Positions 1 to 13,558 are shown, numbered from the stretch's first letter. The stretch: 64,000 nt of DNA from Endozoicomonas sp965196975 (GCF_965196975.1 NZ_OZ239981.1:5890001-5954000); one strand, 5' to 3'. Notes: generated by a model from the sequence alone, not told the origin. Translations and numbers: made by a program.

Positions 1-57
1 CCATGGGAGTTCAGTGAAGCAATGGTGGTCGAAGATCTTCTTTTACAGACCCTATAG
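1..57 (+). CDS. Possible C-terminal tail of an upstream gene (partial)
   Basis: From base 1 an open frame runs 18 codons and stops at TAG 55-57, ending in residues ...VVEDLLLQTL. It could be the 3' end of a gene lying mostly outside the window. The stretch is too short to identify and chance is not excluded. No terminator hairpin is obvious between it and dacB. Confidence 0.3.
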   Translation, partial: PWEFSEAMVVEDLLLQTL

Positions 58-162
58 TACTCTCATTAAAAAGGTTTGTCGGCCTTGAGGCCAGTGTGTT
101 GATCTGAGAATTGATAAATTGCATAGTGATTTTAGTGTTATCAATGGCTGCAGAGTTTATCT

Positions 163-1572
163 ATGAACTTCTGGAAAAAATGGCTGTCTACGGCTCTTAT
201 AGTTTTTGGAGCTAGCAAAGGGGTTGCTTCCATCGATGATGACCTTGATCGACTGATCTCTACATTACCACCCGGACATATTCACTCCATTAAAGTCATT
301 GAAGCTGAAACAGGAAAGGTGCTGTTTGATCGGAACAGTCGCTTTAACTTGTTACCAGCAAGCACGGTCAAAGCCATTACGGCAATTTCAGCCTATCGGG
401 TGCTCGGAGAAGATTACAGATACCAAACCACCCTGCTGAGTAACAAGCCCCTGTCAGGGGGGAAGGTATATGCCGGAGATCTGGTTTTAACTTTCTCAGG
501 TGATCCTTCGCTGACAAGGGCGGATCTTTCTGGACTGCTGAAAGAGCTTAATATCAAAGGTGTGAAGGTAATACGGGGCAATATCTGGCTTGATGGCTCT
601 ATATATAGTGGTTATCCAAGAGCTGGTGGTGCGAGCTGGGATGATCATAATATCTGTTTTGCTGCTCCTGTCAGTGCAATGATTCTGGATCGTAACTGTT
701 TCTTTGGCTGGCTAGTGCCCTCTGGAAAAGAGGGGCAGCTGTCAAAGATGGTTTACGATGAACCACAGTGGCAGCTCTCTATTGATAACCAAATAGAGGT
801 TCGAAAACCTCAGGCACATGAGTTAAATGGTTGTGTTCAGGAAGTCTGGCCATCATCAAAACATGAGTACCGTTTGGAAGGTTGCATTGCCCCTGATGCC
901 AAACCAATGCGCATGGCGTTTTCAGTGCGTGACCCGGAGCGGGCTGCAGCAAGGTTTGTTGAGTCTTATTTGAAGGCGAACAAAATCAAACTGGATGGCA
1001 GCGTTCGGATTGAAAAACCGCAGGGCGATTTTAAATGGCTGGTGGCCAGTCATCATTCTGCACCTGTGCCCGACCTGTTGCAGCGAGTGCTGGATAAGTC
1101 AGACAACCTGTATGCTGATAGCCTGCTTAAAACCATAGGGTCATCTGTAAACGGCGATAAGGGGTCATACTCTTCAGGTACAGAAGCAGTTCTGGCCATG
1201 TTAAGGGAAGAGGGAGTTGACCTGACCAGGGGCAGGTTGGTAGATGGCTCAGGGTTGTCAAGATATAACATGCTCAGCGCTGATGATTTTACAGGAGTGT
1301 TGCAGACCGGTTGGAGGAGTTGGGGAGAAAATGCGCCCTGGCTGGCTTCACGGGATGACGAACGTCGCTGGCTAAAGACGGGTTACATGAGTGGGGTGAA
1401 CAGTATGGTGGGGTACGCCTTTCCTGAAAATAGTTCACCTTTGATATTTGCTGTACTACTGAATGGCCTGAGACCTGTCCAGCCAGCAACGAATGAAGAC
1501 ACAAAAGCATTTCATCATGAAATCAGGCTATTTCACCGGGCATTTCTTGAGCGACTGACGGATACACAATAA
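163..1572 (+). CDS. dacB: D-alanyl-D-alanine carboxypeptidase/endopeptidase (PBP4 family)
   Basis: Periplasmic penicillin-binding protein of the S13 peptidase family that trims or cleaves peptidoglycan peptide cross-bridges. The 469-residue protein starts with a signal peptide (about residues 1-23, MNFWKKW then hydrophobic). The three active-site motifs are visible: S67-T-V-K70 (nucleophile Ser and general-base Lys), S-D-N near residue 311, and K-T-G near residue 407 (LKTGYMSG). The length matches PBP4 proteins. It stands alone upstream of the rRNA operon, which starts about 200 bases after its stop. The family call is firm; the balance of carboxypeptidase and endopeptidase activity cannot be read from sequence. 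Confidence 0.93.
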   Translation: MNFWKKWLSTALIVFGASKGVASIDDDLDRLISTLPPGHIHSIKVIEAETGKVLFDRNSRFNLLPASTVKAITAISAYRVLGEDYRYQTTLLSNKPLSGGKVYAGDLVLTFSGDPSLTRADLSGLLKELNIKGVKVIRGNIWLDGSIYSGYPRAGGASWDDHNICFAAPVSAMILDRNCFFGWLVPSGKEGQLSKMVYDEPQWQLSIDNQIEVRKPQAHELNGCVQEVWPSSKHEYRLEGCIAPDAKPMRMAFSVRDPERAAARFVESYLKANKIKLDGSVRIEKPQGDFKWLVASHHSAPVPDLLQRVLDKSDNLYADSLLKTIGSSVNGDKGSYSSGTEAVLAMLREEGVDLTRGRLVDGSGLSRYNMLSADDFTGVLQTGWRSWGENAPWLASRDDERRWLKTGYMSGVNSMVGYAFPENSSPLIFAVLLNGLRPVQPATNEDTKAFHHEIRLFHRAFLERLTDTQ

Positions 1573-1781
1573 AGATGAAGCCGGTCTTTTGGTGGCTTGT
1601 CGTATATTGCGCTAAAAATTAGATGGTTAAGTATTGCCTTCATCCGTTTTCTCTTTATAATACACGGCTCTTCCAAGGACATTCCCAAAAGACTGTCAGT
1701 GCTCAGCGGAATAAACATTCATAGCTGACCGGGAAGTGCGGTTTGAGATGGATTGTTTTGAAATGAATGAAAAACAATCGG
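1573..1781. other. Intergenic region between dacB and the rRNA promoters
   Basis: About 200 bases without a credible gene. It becomes AT-rich just before the first rRNA promoter (around 1745-1780), as expected of an UP-element region, but no exact UP element can be defined by eye. Confidence 0.5.
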
Positions 1782-1809
1782 TTGACAAATCAAACCGGCG
1801 CGGTAAGAT
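1782..1809 (+). promoter_or_regulatory. rRNA operon promoter P1 (sigma-70 type)
   Basis: A perfect -35 hexamer TTGACA (1782-1787), a 16-base spacer and a -10 hexamer TAAGAT (1804-1809), followed by a GC-rich stretch like the discriminators of stringently controlled rRNA promoters. It lies about 350 bases upstream of the mature 16S start, a normal distance for P1. Confidence 0.8.
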
Positions 1810-1884
1810 GCGCCTCCGCTGACACGGCCTGAGTGGCAACGTCAGCGAGTTGGAAAGCTTCTTTCTTCCACGGAAAAAGATCGC

Positions 1885-1912
1885 TTGACAACGAAAGTCG
1901 CCACGGTAAGAT
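1885..1912 (+). promoter_or_regulatory. rRNA operon promoter P2 (sigma-70 type)
   Basis: A second copy of the same architecture about 100 bases downstream of P1: TTGACA (1885-1890), 16-base spacer, TAAGAT (1907-1912), then a G/C-rich discriminator. Identical hexamers and spacing in tandem, about 100 bases apart, are typical of gammaproteobacterial rRNA operons. Confidence 0.8.
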
Positions 1913-1975
1913 AGGCGGCCTTGCTGATCGGCACCAACTGCTGGTCAGGGTTGAGAATCTCCTGATTCCAACCAA

Positions 1976-1987
1976 GTTCTTTAACAA
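1976..1987 (+). promoter_or_regulatory. rRNA leader boxA antitermination element
   Basis: GTTCTTTAACAA in the leader matches the NusB/NusE-binding boxA consensus (TGCTCTTTAACAA) closely. It lies after both promoters and before 16S, where rRNA antitermination complexes assemble. A second copy precedes 23S (4120-4132). Confidence 0.75.
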
Positions 1988-2157
1988 GATATCAGACAAT
2001 TCGTGTGGGCGCTTGTGCGATTGCATCGGTTAATCAGCTTCGGCTGAAAGCATTTAAGATGCTTAATTGATCAAGCGAACATACCTGTAAATTCATGTAC
2101 GTTTAATTGTGATATTGAGCCGTTGTTTTGCTTTCGGGTGAAACGACACAACGATTT

Positions 2158-3700
<1,543 letters not shown>

Positions 3701-3810
3701 AACGAAAACCGACGTCCATAAGCGTTCACACGAATTGTTTGATTGTTTTGTTAAAGCATCCTCGTTCTGAGGTTGTTCTTTAAAAGTGTGTTTAATGAAT
3801 CAGTTATCAT

Positions 3811-3887
<77 letters not shown>

Positions 3888-3998
3888 AATTTTCCGTTAT
3901 CCAGCGTCAAAAGATTGCTCATTTGCTTCAAGCAAACTTTGCAAATCTTTTTCCTTGTCTAACGAAAAATTCTGGAGACCGGTAACTGTAAGAAATAT

Positions 3999-4074
3999 GG
4001 GGCTATAGCTCAGCTGGGAGAGCGCCTGCTTTGCACGCAGGAGGTCTGCGGTTCGATCCCGCATAGCTCCACCA
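3999..4074 (+). tRNA. tRNA-Ala (UGC)
   Basis: A 76-base cloverleaf. The acceptor GGGGCTA pairs with TAGCTCC, including the G3-U70 identity pair of tRNA-Ala. The anticodon loop TTTGCAC carries TGC, the T-arm has GTTCGATCC, and CCA is encoded. It is the second spacer tRNA of the operon. Confidence 0.97.
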
Positions 4075-4119
4075 AATTCTCAAACGACAACTGATTCATT
4101 AAGCATATTTTCATGCTTT

Positions 4120-4132
4120 TGTTCTTTAACAA
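4120..4132 (+). promoter_or_regulatory. boxA element before 23S rRNA
   Basis: TGTTCTTTAACAA repeats the leader boxA in the spacer upstream of 23S, where E. coli-type operons carry their second antitermination site. Confidence 0.7.
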
Positions 4133-4349
4133 TGTGGAATCCAAATTTAAGCTGAATTGATTTAAAAGACTTGTTCTTTTAATGAAGATTCTTGCTGAGA
4201 CACTCTCAAGTTTTGATTGGAAACAATCATAGCTAATGTGTATGGCGATGGATTCAAAACACCCTTTTGAATTCATTTGATCGTTAAGGTAGTTATGCGA
4301 TTCATAACAATCCTGGTCATCTAATTTATTAGATTGCTTTGGGTTATAT

Positions 4350-7239
<2,890 letters not shown>

Positions 7240-7359
7240 TATAACGCCAAAGCGATCTGCAGATATGCAGAGCCATACGCAAGAGTGTTTAGCAAGAAAC
7301 AGCTTAATTACCGGATTCCAGAGTGAGTGGTTAGCAAACCATTGACTCAAACCAGTTAA

Positions 7360-7476
7360 GCCTGGCGACCATAGAAGGTTAGAACCACCTGATCCCATCC
7401 CGAACTCAGCAGTGAAATGACCGATCGCCGATGGTAGTGTGGGGCATCCCCATGTGAGAGTAGGTCATCGCCAGGC
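7360..7476 (+). rRNA. rrf: 5S ribosomal RNA
   Basis: A molecule of about 117 bases with complementary ends (GCCTGGCGACCAT... and ...GTCATCGCCAGGC) and the conserved CCCATCCCGAACTCAG loop. It is the last gene of the operon and is followed at once by an intrinsic terminator. Confidence 0.95.
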
Positions 7477-7487
7477 ACCAATTAGAG

Positions 7488-7518
7488 AACCCCGACAGAG
7501 CAATTTGTCGGGGTTTTT
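7488..7518 (+). terminator. Rho-independent terminator of the rRNA operon
   Basis: A perfect 10-bp stem, AACCCCGACA (7488-7497) with TGTCGGGGTT (7506-7515), an 8-base loop and a run of T (7514-7518), 12 bases after the 5S end. Confidence 0.93.
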
Positions 7519-7961
7519 GCTGTGTGGTAAAAAATTACAGGAAGGGAAATGAGATCACGGCAAACATTTTGAAGATATCCATAGCCAGGTTAACAAATAT
7601 TACTCAATTGGAATTCTTGATCTCAAAGTTGGCAACAAAATTACAGGAAGGGGGTAGAGGCAGCGCATTTTAGTTATCCTGGATGAGTGCGTGCAGGGTA
7701 TGTTGTGGATCTAAATGAAGTTTTTTCTTTCAGGAGAAAAACGGATGGGAAATCGGAAATATTTTTATGGGATTCATAAAAAAATTAATAGATCTTGTTT
7801 GAATATATTGGTGGATAAATAGCCTGAACTTATCGGTTAAACTATCATAGTTGTCTGTATTCAAACCTTATAATTATTTCTGATTGGGATTAAAGTGCTT
7901 AAAGAAAGTTACTTGGAAATCAATTAGCCCTATTTCTTAACCTATTACGCAGTCACTATGA
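7519..7961. other. AT-rich intergenic region with a 16-bp direct repeat
   Basis: About 440 bases without a supported gene. It contains two perfect copies of AAAATTACAGGAAGGG (7531-7546 and 7637-7652), 106 bases apart. The rest is AT-rich and probably carries the promoter of the following ABC transporter operon, but I cannot place it confidently. Confidence 0.5.
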
Positions 7962-9032
7962 ATGATGTTCTTTAGGACGGTAAACTCTGTTAGTTTTATT
8001 GCTCTGATTCTGTTTCCGCTGATGCTATTGGCAACGACCAATTTAGTCATTAGATTCTTGCCAATGACAGCGGCTACAGAAGAACCGGTTGTGCGTTTAG
8101 GTGTTCTTAATTTAGGGTCAGCTTCTGTCCTCCATCTTGGTCATGATCATGGTATTTTTCAGGGACATGGGATAAGCCTTGAGGTGATCACTTTTGAAAC
8201 AGCTCAGCAAGTTGCGATTGCTGTAGCCTCCGGTCAGGTGGATATTGGTGTGGCAGGTATAACTGCCGGGCTATACAATCTTGCCGGGCAGAATAAATTG
8301 AAGGTCATTGCTGGGAGTATTCGTGAGAGAGAAGGCTGGCCTGCTAACGCATATTTGATTTCCAATAAGCTTTGGCATAGTGGTGTTCGCCATCCCTCAG
8401 AGTTGAAAAACGTCAGTTTTGGAGTTACGGATGTTGGCTCGACTCCCCATTACATGATGGCTATGCTTTCTGAGAAATATAATCTGGGCTTATTAAAAGA
8501 GAAAAGGCTGGTACCCCTTGGTTCAATTGTTGCTATGAAATCGGCTCTTGCCAGTGGCAGAATCGACAGTGTTGTTCTACCGGAATATATTGCTCATCAA
8601 TTAGAAGGCTCAGGTCAGGGGCATATCATTGGTTATGTTGGCGATGAAACTCCTTGGCAGATAGCTGGTATATTTGCTTCCAGTAGAATATTGAAAAGCC
8701 AAAGAGTAATTGTGAAAAAGTTTCTGGCTGCATCATTGGACTCTGCAAAGCTTTATCGAAAGTATTTTATTGATGAGAATCACGATGGTTCTAGTGATTT
8801 TGAAAATGAGAAAGTTAAGAGTGCTATTACAATTGGCAAGTTTATCAAGCCGGCTTTAAATGCAGAAGAAGTGATACGATACCCTGTGTATATTGATGCA
8901 AATGGTGAGTTGGATACAGAGAGTATAAGAAAGCAGATAAAATGGTATCAGGATAATAATATGGTTAAAAAAGGGATTAATCTTATGAACGTAGTCGATG
9001 ATGAATTAATAAAGCCCCTTCAGAAAGGCTAG
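7962..9032 (+). CDS. ABC transporter substrate-binding protein, NitT/TauT (NMT1/THI5-like) type
   Basis: A 356-residue periplasmic-binding protein that would capture a small solute for the adjacent ATPase and permease. It has an N-terminal hydrophobic segment (about residues 10-32) acting as signal or anchor, with no lipobox. The pattern after it, VRLGVLNLG...GHDHGIFQGHGISLEVITF...AVASGQVDIGVAGI, is the classic start of nitrate/sulfonate/bicarbonate and HMP-precursor binding proteins. No substrate-specific enzyme gene lies beside it, so the ligand is unknown (sulfonate, thiamine precursor and others are possible). The gene is more AT-rich than its neighbours, which may mean acquisition. Confidence 0.8.
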   Translation: MMFFRTVNSVSFIALILFPLMLLATTNLVIRFLPMTAATEEPVVRLGVLNLGSASVLHLGHDHGIFQGHGISLEVITFETAQQVAIAVASGQVDIGVAGITAGLYNLAGQNKLKVIAGSIREREGWPANAYLISNKLWHSGVRHPSELKNVSFGVTDVGSTPHYMMAMLSEKYNLGLLKEKRLVPLGSIVAMKSALASGRIDSVVLPEYIAHQLEGSGQGHIIGYVGDETPWQIAGIFASSRILKSQRVIVKKFLAASLDSAKLYRKYFIDENHDGSSDFENEKVKSAITIGKFIKPALNAEEVIRYPVYIDANGELDTESIRKQIKWYQDNNMVKKGINLMNVVDDELIKPLQKG

Positions 9033-9040
9033 TCGTTGTT

Positions 9041-9772
9041 GTGTTGGAATTTCGTGATGTTACCTTCAGCTATTCTGATGCTGATATTATAAAAAAACTG
9101 AGCCTGAACTTTGTGAATAATAGAGTAACGGCCATCGTCGGTCCTTCTGGTTGTGGGAAAAGTACGATTTTTAAACTGATCTCAGGATTGATTAAACCAT
9201 CCTCAGGGGGTATCAAGACTGATTTTTATAGAGATGCTATCAGCTATGTTTTCCAGGATTACCGACTTCTCCCATGGTTCAATGTTTATGAAAATATAGC
9301 AGTAGGGTTAGCCAGATCTGGAGGTAGTCGTTCAGATAAAGATGGGCTTATTAATTCTGCCCTTTGTCTAGTCAATATGAGCTCTTGCTCCGCAATGTAT
9401 CCCTTTCAGCTATCCGGTGGAATGCAGCAAAGAGTAGGCCTGGCAAGGGCGCTGGTTTCAAAGCCTGAGTTGCTGTTGATGGATGAGCCATTTTCTGCTG
9501 TCGACGGGCAAACTCGCCAGCTACTGGTTGAAGAGTTCAAACAGTTAAAAGATGAGCTATCGATGACCACTCTGATAGCCACTCATCAATTTCAGGATGT
9601 GATTGATCTGGCGGATCAGGTTGTGCTTTTGAGCTCTAGCCCATCAACCTGCCTTAAAGTCATCAATGTTCAGTCATATATAGAACACTCAGGAGAGAGG
9701 GCCCTTTGCGATGAGATGTGGAAAACCCTGAAGAGTCATGTTGACTCGACATTTAAGCATGTCACAACGTAG
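9041..9772 (+). CDS. ABC transporter ATP-binding protein, NitT/TauT type
   Basis: A 243-residue cytoplasmic ATPase energising the import system. The Walker A motif GPSGCGKST is near residue 34, the Q-loop YVFQDYRLLPW near 69-79, the signature LSGGMQQRVGLARAL near 124-138, the Walker B LLLMDEPFSAVD near 145-156 and the switch His in TLIATHQ. The FQDYRLLPW context is typical of SsuB/TauB/ThiZ-like ATPases. The gene starts with GTG, 8 bases after the binding-protein stop, so the three genes look like one operon. Confidence 0.87.
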   Translation: MLEFRDVTFSYSDADIIKKLSLNFVNNRVTAIVGPSGCGKSTIFKLISGLIKPSSGGIKTDFYRDAISYVFQDYRLLPWFNVYENIAVGLARSGGSRSDKDGLINSALCLVNMSSCSAMYPFQLSGGMQQRVGLARALVSKPELLLMDEPFSAVDGQTRQLLVEEFKQLKDELSMTTLIATHQFQDVIDLADQVVLLSSSPSTCLKVINVQSYIEHSGERALCDEMWKTLKSHVDSTFKHVTT

Positions 9773-10534
9773 TTGATTCAGAGTTTGATTTTCATGGTTA
9801 AAAATGCGCTTTTTTCATTATTAAGTATCATGGCTGGCTGTGTGGTATGGGAACTGGCGATTTATATATCAAGCGGCAACCTCTTACCTGGCCCATGTGC
9901 TGTTATAAAAGCGCTTGTTGAGCTTTTGGTTTCTGCAGACTTTTCCCGACATGTTTGCTGTTCACTTATTATTTTCTTTTCTGGCTGGTTTATTGGTATT
10001 TTTTGTGGAGTAATCACAGGAATATTTCTGGGCTTTTTTGAGTACGCCTATCGATTGGGGGTGCCATGGATTGCACTACTGTTTCCCATACCCAAAATTG
10101 CGCTGTTACCTGTATTTATTATTTTGCTGGGGGTTGGAGAAGGTGCACGTATAGCTACCATTGCTTCTGGTGTATTTTTTCCTGCGGCGTTTTGTATACT
10201 CCAAGGGGTACGATCTGTATCGCCCAAACTGATTGAGATGGGAACGGTGTTTGGGCTTACAAGAGTACAACAATTATACAAAATAGTGATACCCAGCACT
10301 GTGCCCTCTCTGTTTCTTGCTTGCCGATTGACAACGGCCATTGCATTGATATTACTGGTTTCTGCGGAAATGATTGGTGCCAATTATGGTATTGGTGCCT
10401 TTATTCTCGGGGCAGGGGCAATGGCATTGATGGATCAAATGCTGGCAGGTGTCCTGGTTCTATCGTTGTTTGGTTTAATGCTGTTTGGTCTATGGACTGC
10501 TCTTGAAAAGAAAGTGCTCTATTGGCAGGAGTAA
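9773..10534 (+). CDS. ABC transporter permease, NitT/TauT type
   Basis: A 253-residue inner-membrane permease with about six hydrophobic segments. The cytoplasmic coupling (EAA) loop is visible around residues 155-185 (EMGTVFGLTRVQQLYKIVIPSTVPSLF). The longest frame starts with TTG directly after the ATPase stop (TAG then TTG, zero spacing). An ATG 21 bases further in (9794) is an alternative start. It ends the three-gene importer operon, and the next gene is convergent. Substrate unknown. Confidence 0.83.
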   Translation: MIQSLIFMVKNALFSLLSIMAGCVVWELAIYISSGNLLPGPCAVIKALVELLVSADFSRHVCCSLIIFFSGWFIGIFCGVITGIFLGFFEYAYRLGVPWIALLFPIPKIALLPVFIILLGVGEGARIATIASGVFFPAAFCILQGVRSVSPKLIEMGTVFGLTRVQQLYKIVIPSTVPSLFLACRLTTAIALILLVSAEMIGANYGIGAFILGAGAMALMDQMLAGVLVLSLFGLMLFGLWTALEKKVLYWQE

Positions 10535-10547
10535 ACGTCAACAGATC

Positions 10548-11495
10548 TTATGACCTTCTCGGTAGGGCTGCATCATGAGACTCAATAGTCTCAGCTGCTT
10601 TAATGATCTGCTGCCTTAACCATAACAGGCTGGGGTCTTTATCTCTCAGTGGATGCCAGGCCAACAGGTGGCGATAAGTCAGTTCACTGCTGGCGATCGG
10701 GTAGTAAATAAAGCCAAACTGCTGTTCATAATATCGGGCAATGGCAGAAGGCAAGGCGGTTACCAGCCCAAGCTTTTCCATAAGTACAGGAACAGCGACA
10801 AAGCCGGATGTTTTAATGGCAATATGTCGTTCAACTCCGTGCTGCTGACACCACTCATCCATAAGTGCCTGCGAATGCCCCCAATTGGATGGATAGATAA
10901 ATTTTAAGGATCGCATTGAGTCAACAGTGATTACTCCCTGAGTACTATCTATTGGGTTAGGCGCAATCACCACTAACTGCTCGGTAATAATACTGGCGGT
11001 TTTTAATGATTTGGCCAGTCGCCCGAGTGCTTCAAAACCAATCACGAGATCAATCGCTCCAGATTCCAGCTCTCTTGAGTAATCCGTTGCTTTAAGTCCT
11101 TCTATCTCAATCTTTATATCAGGGGCCAGCTGAGCTATTTGTTCCATGAGAACTGGCAATAAGACGAGCTCGACATAGTCTCCACCGGCAAGGCGAAATT
11201 TGGCTTTGCTCTGGGCAGGTTCGAAAATCGGAGTGCTGTTAATACTCTGTTCCAGCAGGAGCATTGCCTGTCGAACCAGTGGCGAGATCAGTTTGGCTTG
11301 CTCGGTTGGAGCCATGCCACCATATACCGGTATGAAAAGATCATCATTAAACTGTCGTCTAAGTCGGGAAAGTGCATGACTTATTGTCGACTGTGAGAGG
11401 TGCAGTTTCTGCGCAACCCGGCTGACGCTACCTTCTAGCATCAACAGGTCGAAAACTCGCAATAAATTCAGATCAATACGGTTCAGGTCGCTCAT
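10548..11495 (-). CDS. LysR-family transcriptional regulator
   Basis: A 315-residue one-component regulator. The N-terminal winged HTH is clear (residues about 6-65: LNLLRVFDLLMLEGSVSRVAQKLHLSQSTISHALSRLRRQF), followed by a LysR substrate-binding domain from about residue 95. It is divergent from the DMT transporter gene with about 130 bases between them, the classic arrangement for a LysR protein controlling its neighbour. It is convergent with the ABC permease, so control of the importer is less likely. Confidence 0.88.
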   Translation of the reverse strand: MSDLNRIDLNLLRVFDLLMLEGSVSRVAQKLHLSQSTISHALSRLRRQFNDDLFIPVYGGMAPTEQAKLISPLVRQAMLLLEQSINSTPIFEPAQSKAKFRLAGGDYVELVLLPVLMEQIAQLAPDIKIEIEGLKATDYSRELESGAIDLVIGFEALGRLAKSLKTASIITEQLVVIAPNPIDSTQGVITVDSMRSLKFIYPSNWGHSQALMDEWCQQHGVERHIAIKTSGFVAVPVLMEKLGLVTALPSAIARYYEQQFGFIYYPIASSELTYRHLLAWHPLRDKDPSLLWLRQQIIKAAETIESHDAALPRRS

Positions 11496-11644
11496 GGTAT
11501 GGACAAACTTACTGCAGTTATCTCATTTAATGTGAAGTATCGATACGATACATGGCTGGATGATGAGGTTTCATTGTATCAATAGATCTCTGTTGCATAA
11601 AATTCGCGCAATTTTGGCTTCAGGCATTTGTGCGAGATATTTAC

Positions 11645-12574
11645 ATGTTAAGAAATTATCTCTTTCTCTTCGGTATTGGGGTTATCTGGGGATCCCAGTT
11701 CATTTTTCAGCAAATGGCAGTTGCTGATATTTCTCCTGTGTGGGTGGGAGCTGGCCGTTCACTGATTGGTTTTCTGACTCTGGTGATCATCTGCCAGGTG
11801 ATGAGGATTAAAAGTAACGGTGGTCAGTGGTTTAAGTTCAGCCTGATTGGGTTGCTGGAAGCGACGATACCTTTTATTTTGGTAGCCTGGGGGCAGCAAT
11901 TCCTTGATACAGCAATTGCTGCCATTTTGATGGGAACCATCCCTTTCTTTACGGTGATTCTGGCTCCTCTGGTTATCAAAGGCGCACGTATCACCTTTGC
12001 AGGTATTGGCAGCGTAATATTAGGCTTCTCAGGTCTGGTGATGCTGTTTTACCCGGAGCTGATGTCAGGTAGCAGCACTAACCTGATGGCTGCGGGCGCT
12101 ATTATCGTTGCTTCCGCCTGCTTTGCCGTTGCCCTTTTATTACTGAAGGGGGTGGAGAATGAGCATCCACTGATCATTGCCAGAAATGTTCTTGGCAGCG
12201 CTTCAGTCCAAATCATTCTCTTTGCAATGATTGTGGCTCCGGTAACAGAAATTACACCAACAGCGTCCAGCCTGATGGCAGTGACATACCTGGGCACTCT
12301 GTGTGCTGGCCTCGTGTACTTCCTGTATATGATGCTGATTCGTGATGCAGGGCCGGTATTTGCCTCACTGAATAACTATCTGGTACCCATGATTGGTGTT
12401 TTACTGGGAGCGACCATCAATGGTGAAGCCCTGTCAGTTCATACCTGGGCAGCCCTTGCCACCATTATGATGGCAGTGGCCTTTAACCAGATATTTACCG
12501 GCAAGTCTTCCAAAGTCAGTGAGCCAGGTGAACCAGAAGAAGCCTCTGCTGAGGGGCTTCTACCAGCCAAATAA
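11645..12574 (+). CDS. DMT-superfamily (EamA) transporter
   Basis: A 309-residue inner-membrane protein with about ten hydrophobic helices in two EamA repeats. The first opens with LFLFGIGVIWGSQFIFQQMAV and the second starts around residue 145. Members export amino acids or other metabolites; the substrate cannot be assigned here. ATG 11645 is preferred over an upstream in-frame GTG (11630). The gene is divergent from a LysR regulator that probably controls it. Its last 15 bases overlap the convergent caspase-like gene. Confidence 0.82.
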   Translation: MLRNYLFLFGIGVIWGSQFIFQQMAVADISPVWVGAGRSLIGFLTLVIICQVMRIKSNGGQWFKFSLIGLLEATIPFILVAWGQQFLDTAIAAILMGTIPFFTVILAPLVIKGARITFAGIGSVILGFSGLVMLFYPELMSGSSTNLMAAGAIIVASACFAVALLLLKGVENEHPLIIARNVLGSASVQIILFAMIVAPVTEITPTASSLMAVTYLGTLCAGLVYFLYMMLIRDAGPVFASLNNYLVPMIGVLLGATINGEALSVHTWAALATIMMAVAFNQIFTGKSSKVSEPGEPEEASAEGLLPAK

Positions 12575-13558
12575 TTTCAGGTCTTTGTCCAGGCGAAAAT
12601 TGGTTGAAAGCACTGCATGCTGATTCAGGTTATATTTGATCTCGGCATGCAGTTTCTGGTCACGAAGCAGGGCCGGAATATTTCTTACATAGAGGTTATG
12701 GTAATACACCTCTTTCAATGTCTTGATCATCCGGTTGCTAAAGTCACCCTGACTGCTCCAGGAGATAGTGTCTGGGCTTGGCAAAAAAGCATCAGCTGCA
12801 GTTTCTCTGTCGCGGCTGGCGGATATCACGATCATATAGGCAGGAATATCCCTGTCCCTTCCCATATTAATCTCTTCGACAATATCTGGATGCAGCGTGT
12901 TATATACATACCGATAGGGCAGGTCAAACATAGTGCCAGAGTGGCAGGTGTCAACAAATACCAAAAGTCTGGTGCTTTTATGGAAGCGTTTGAAAGCATG
13001 GTGAAGTTCATCATCTGAAACGATATCACGACCGCAAACCATAAGTTCATCCATATGATCTAACTCATCACCGCTGGCATCAGCTCTACGGGTTCCATGC
13101 CCACTGAAGCTGATCATAATTCGATGAGGTCCGGCTTCATTATGGGTTTGCTCTGCCAGACGTTCAATTTCTGCGAGGACGATGGATTTGCTGAGAGGGC
13201 CAAGTCGGTCGGTTCTCACCTTCAGGGATGTGGCTGGAATGCCCTTGCTGACTGCAGCCCAGTTAAAAAAGTTCCACGCATCATTACGGCAACCATTCAG
13301 TGTTGATACCTCAGGGATCTGATCATAGTTTTGCCCGGTAAACAGTCCCTTAATCAGGTGCATGTTTTCAAATTCAAAATAGAAGTCGGTATCCAGCGGA
13401 CACTGGTTGTCATAACAAACCGTCGTATTAACAACAGTGCTTGAATTATAAGAACTGTAGGCTTGTAGCGGGGGTAACAGTGTTATTAGCAGACAGGTGA
13501 GCAGGGTGATTGTGCTGAATGCAGATTGATGAATTCGAGCTATACAGGGAGTGAGCAT
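12560..13558 (-). CDS. Secreted caspase-like (C14, metacaspase/orthocaspase type) protein
   Basis: A 332-residue clan CD cysteine peptidase homologue. The N-terminus is a signal peptide (hydrophobic run TLLTCLLITLLPPLQA), so the protein should be exported. The catalytic dyad is present: His in ISFSGHGT (His154) and Cys in FVDTCHSGT (Cys205). The caspase-fold landmark NGCRNDAWNF precedes them and a third conserved stretch, ISASRDRETAADAF, follows. The acidic pocket typical of Arg/Lys-specific metacaspases cannot be verified by eye. ATG 13558 is chosen because GAGG sits 6 bases upstream; an ATG at 13570 is in frame. No regulatory or adaptor gene is adjacent. Confidence 0.8.
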   Translation of the reverse strand: MLTPCIARIHQSAFSTITLLTCLLITLLPPLQAYSSYNSSTVVNTTVCYDNQCPLDTDFYFEFENMHLIKGLFTGQNYDQIPEVSTLNGCRNDAWNFFNWAAVSKGIPATSLKVRTDRLGPLSKSIVLAEIERLAEQTHNEAGPHRIMISFSGHGTRRADASGDELDHMDELMVCGRDIVSDDELHHAFKRFHKSTRLLVFVDTCHSGTMFDLPYRYVYNTLHPDIVEEINMGRDRDIPAYMIVISASRDRETAADAFLPSPDTISWSSQGDFSNRMIKTLKEVYYHNLYVRNIPALLRDQKLHAEIKYNLNQHAVLSTNFRLDKDLKLFGW

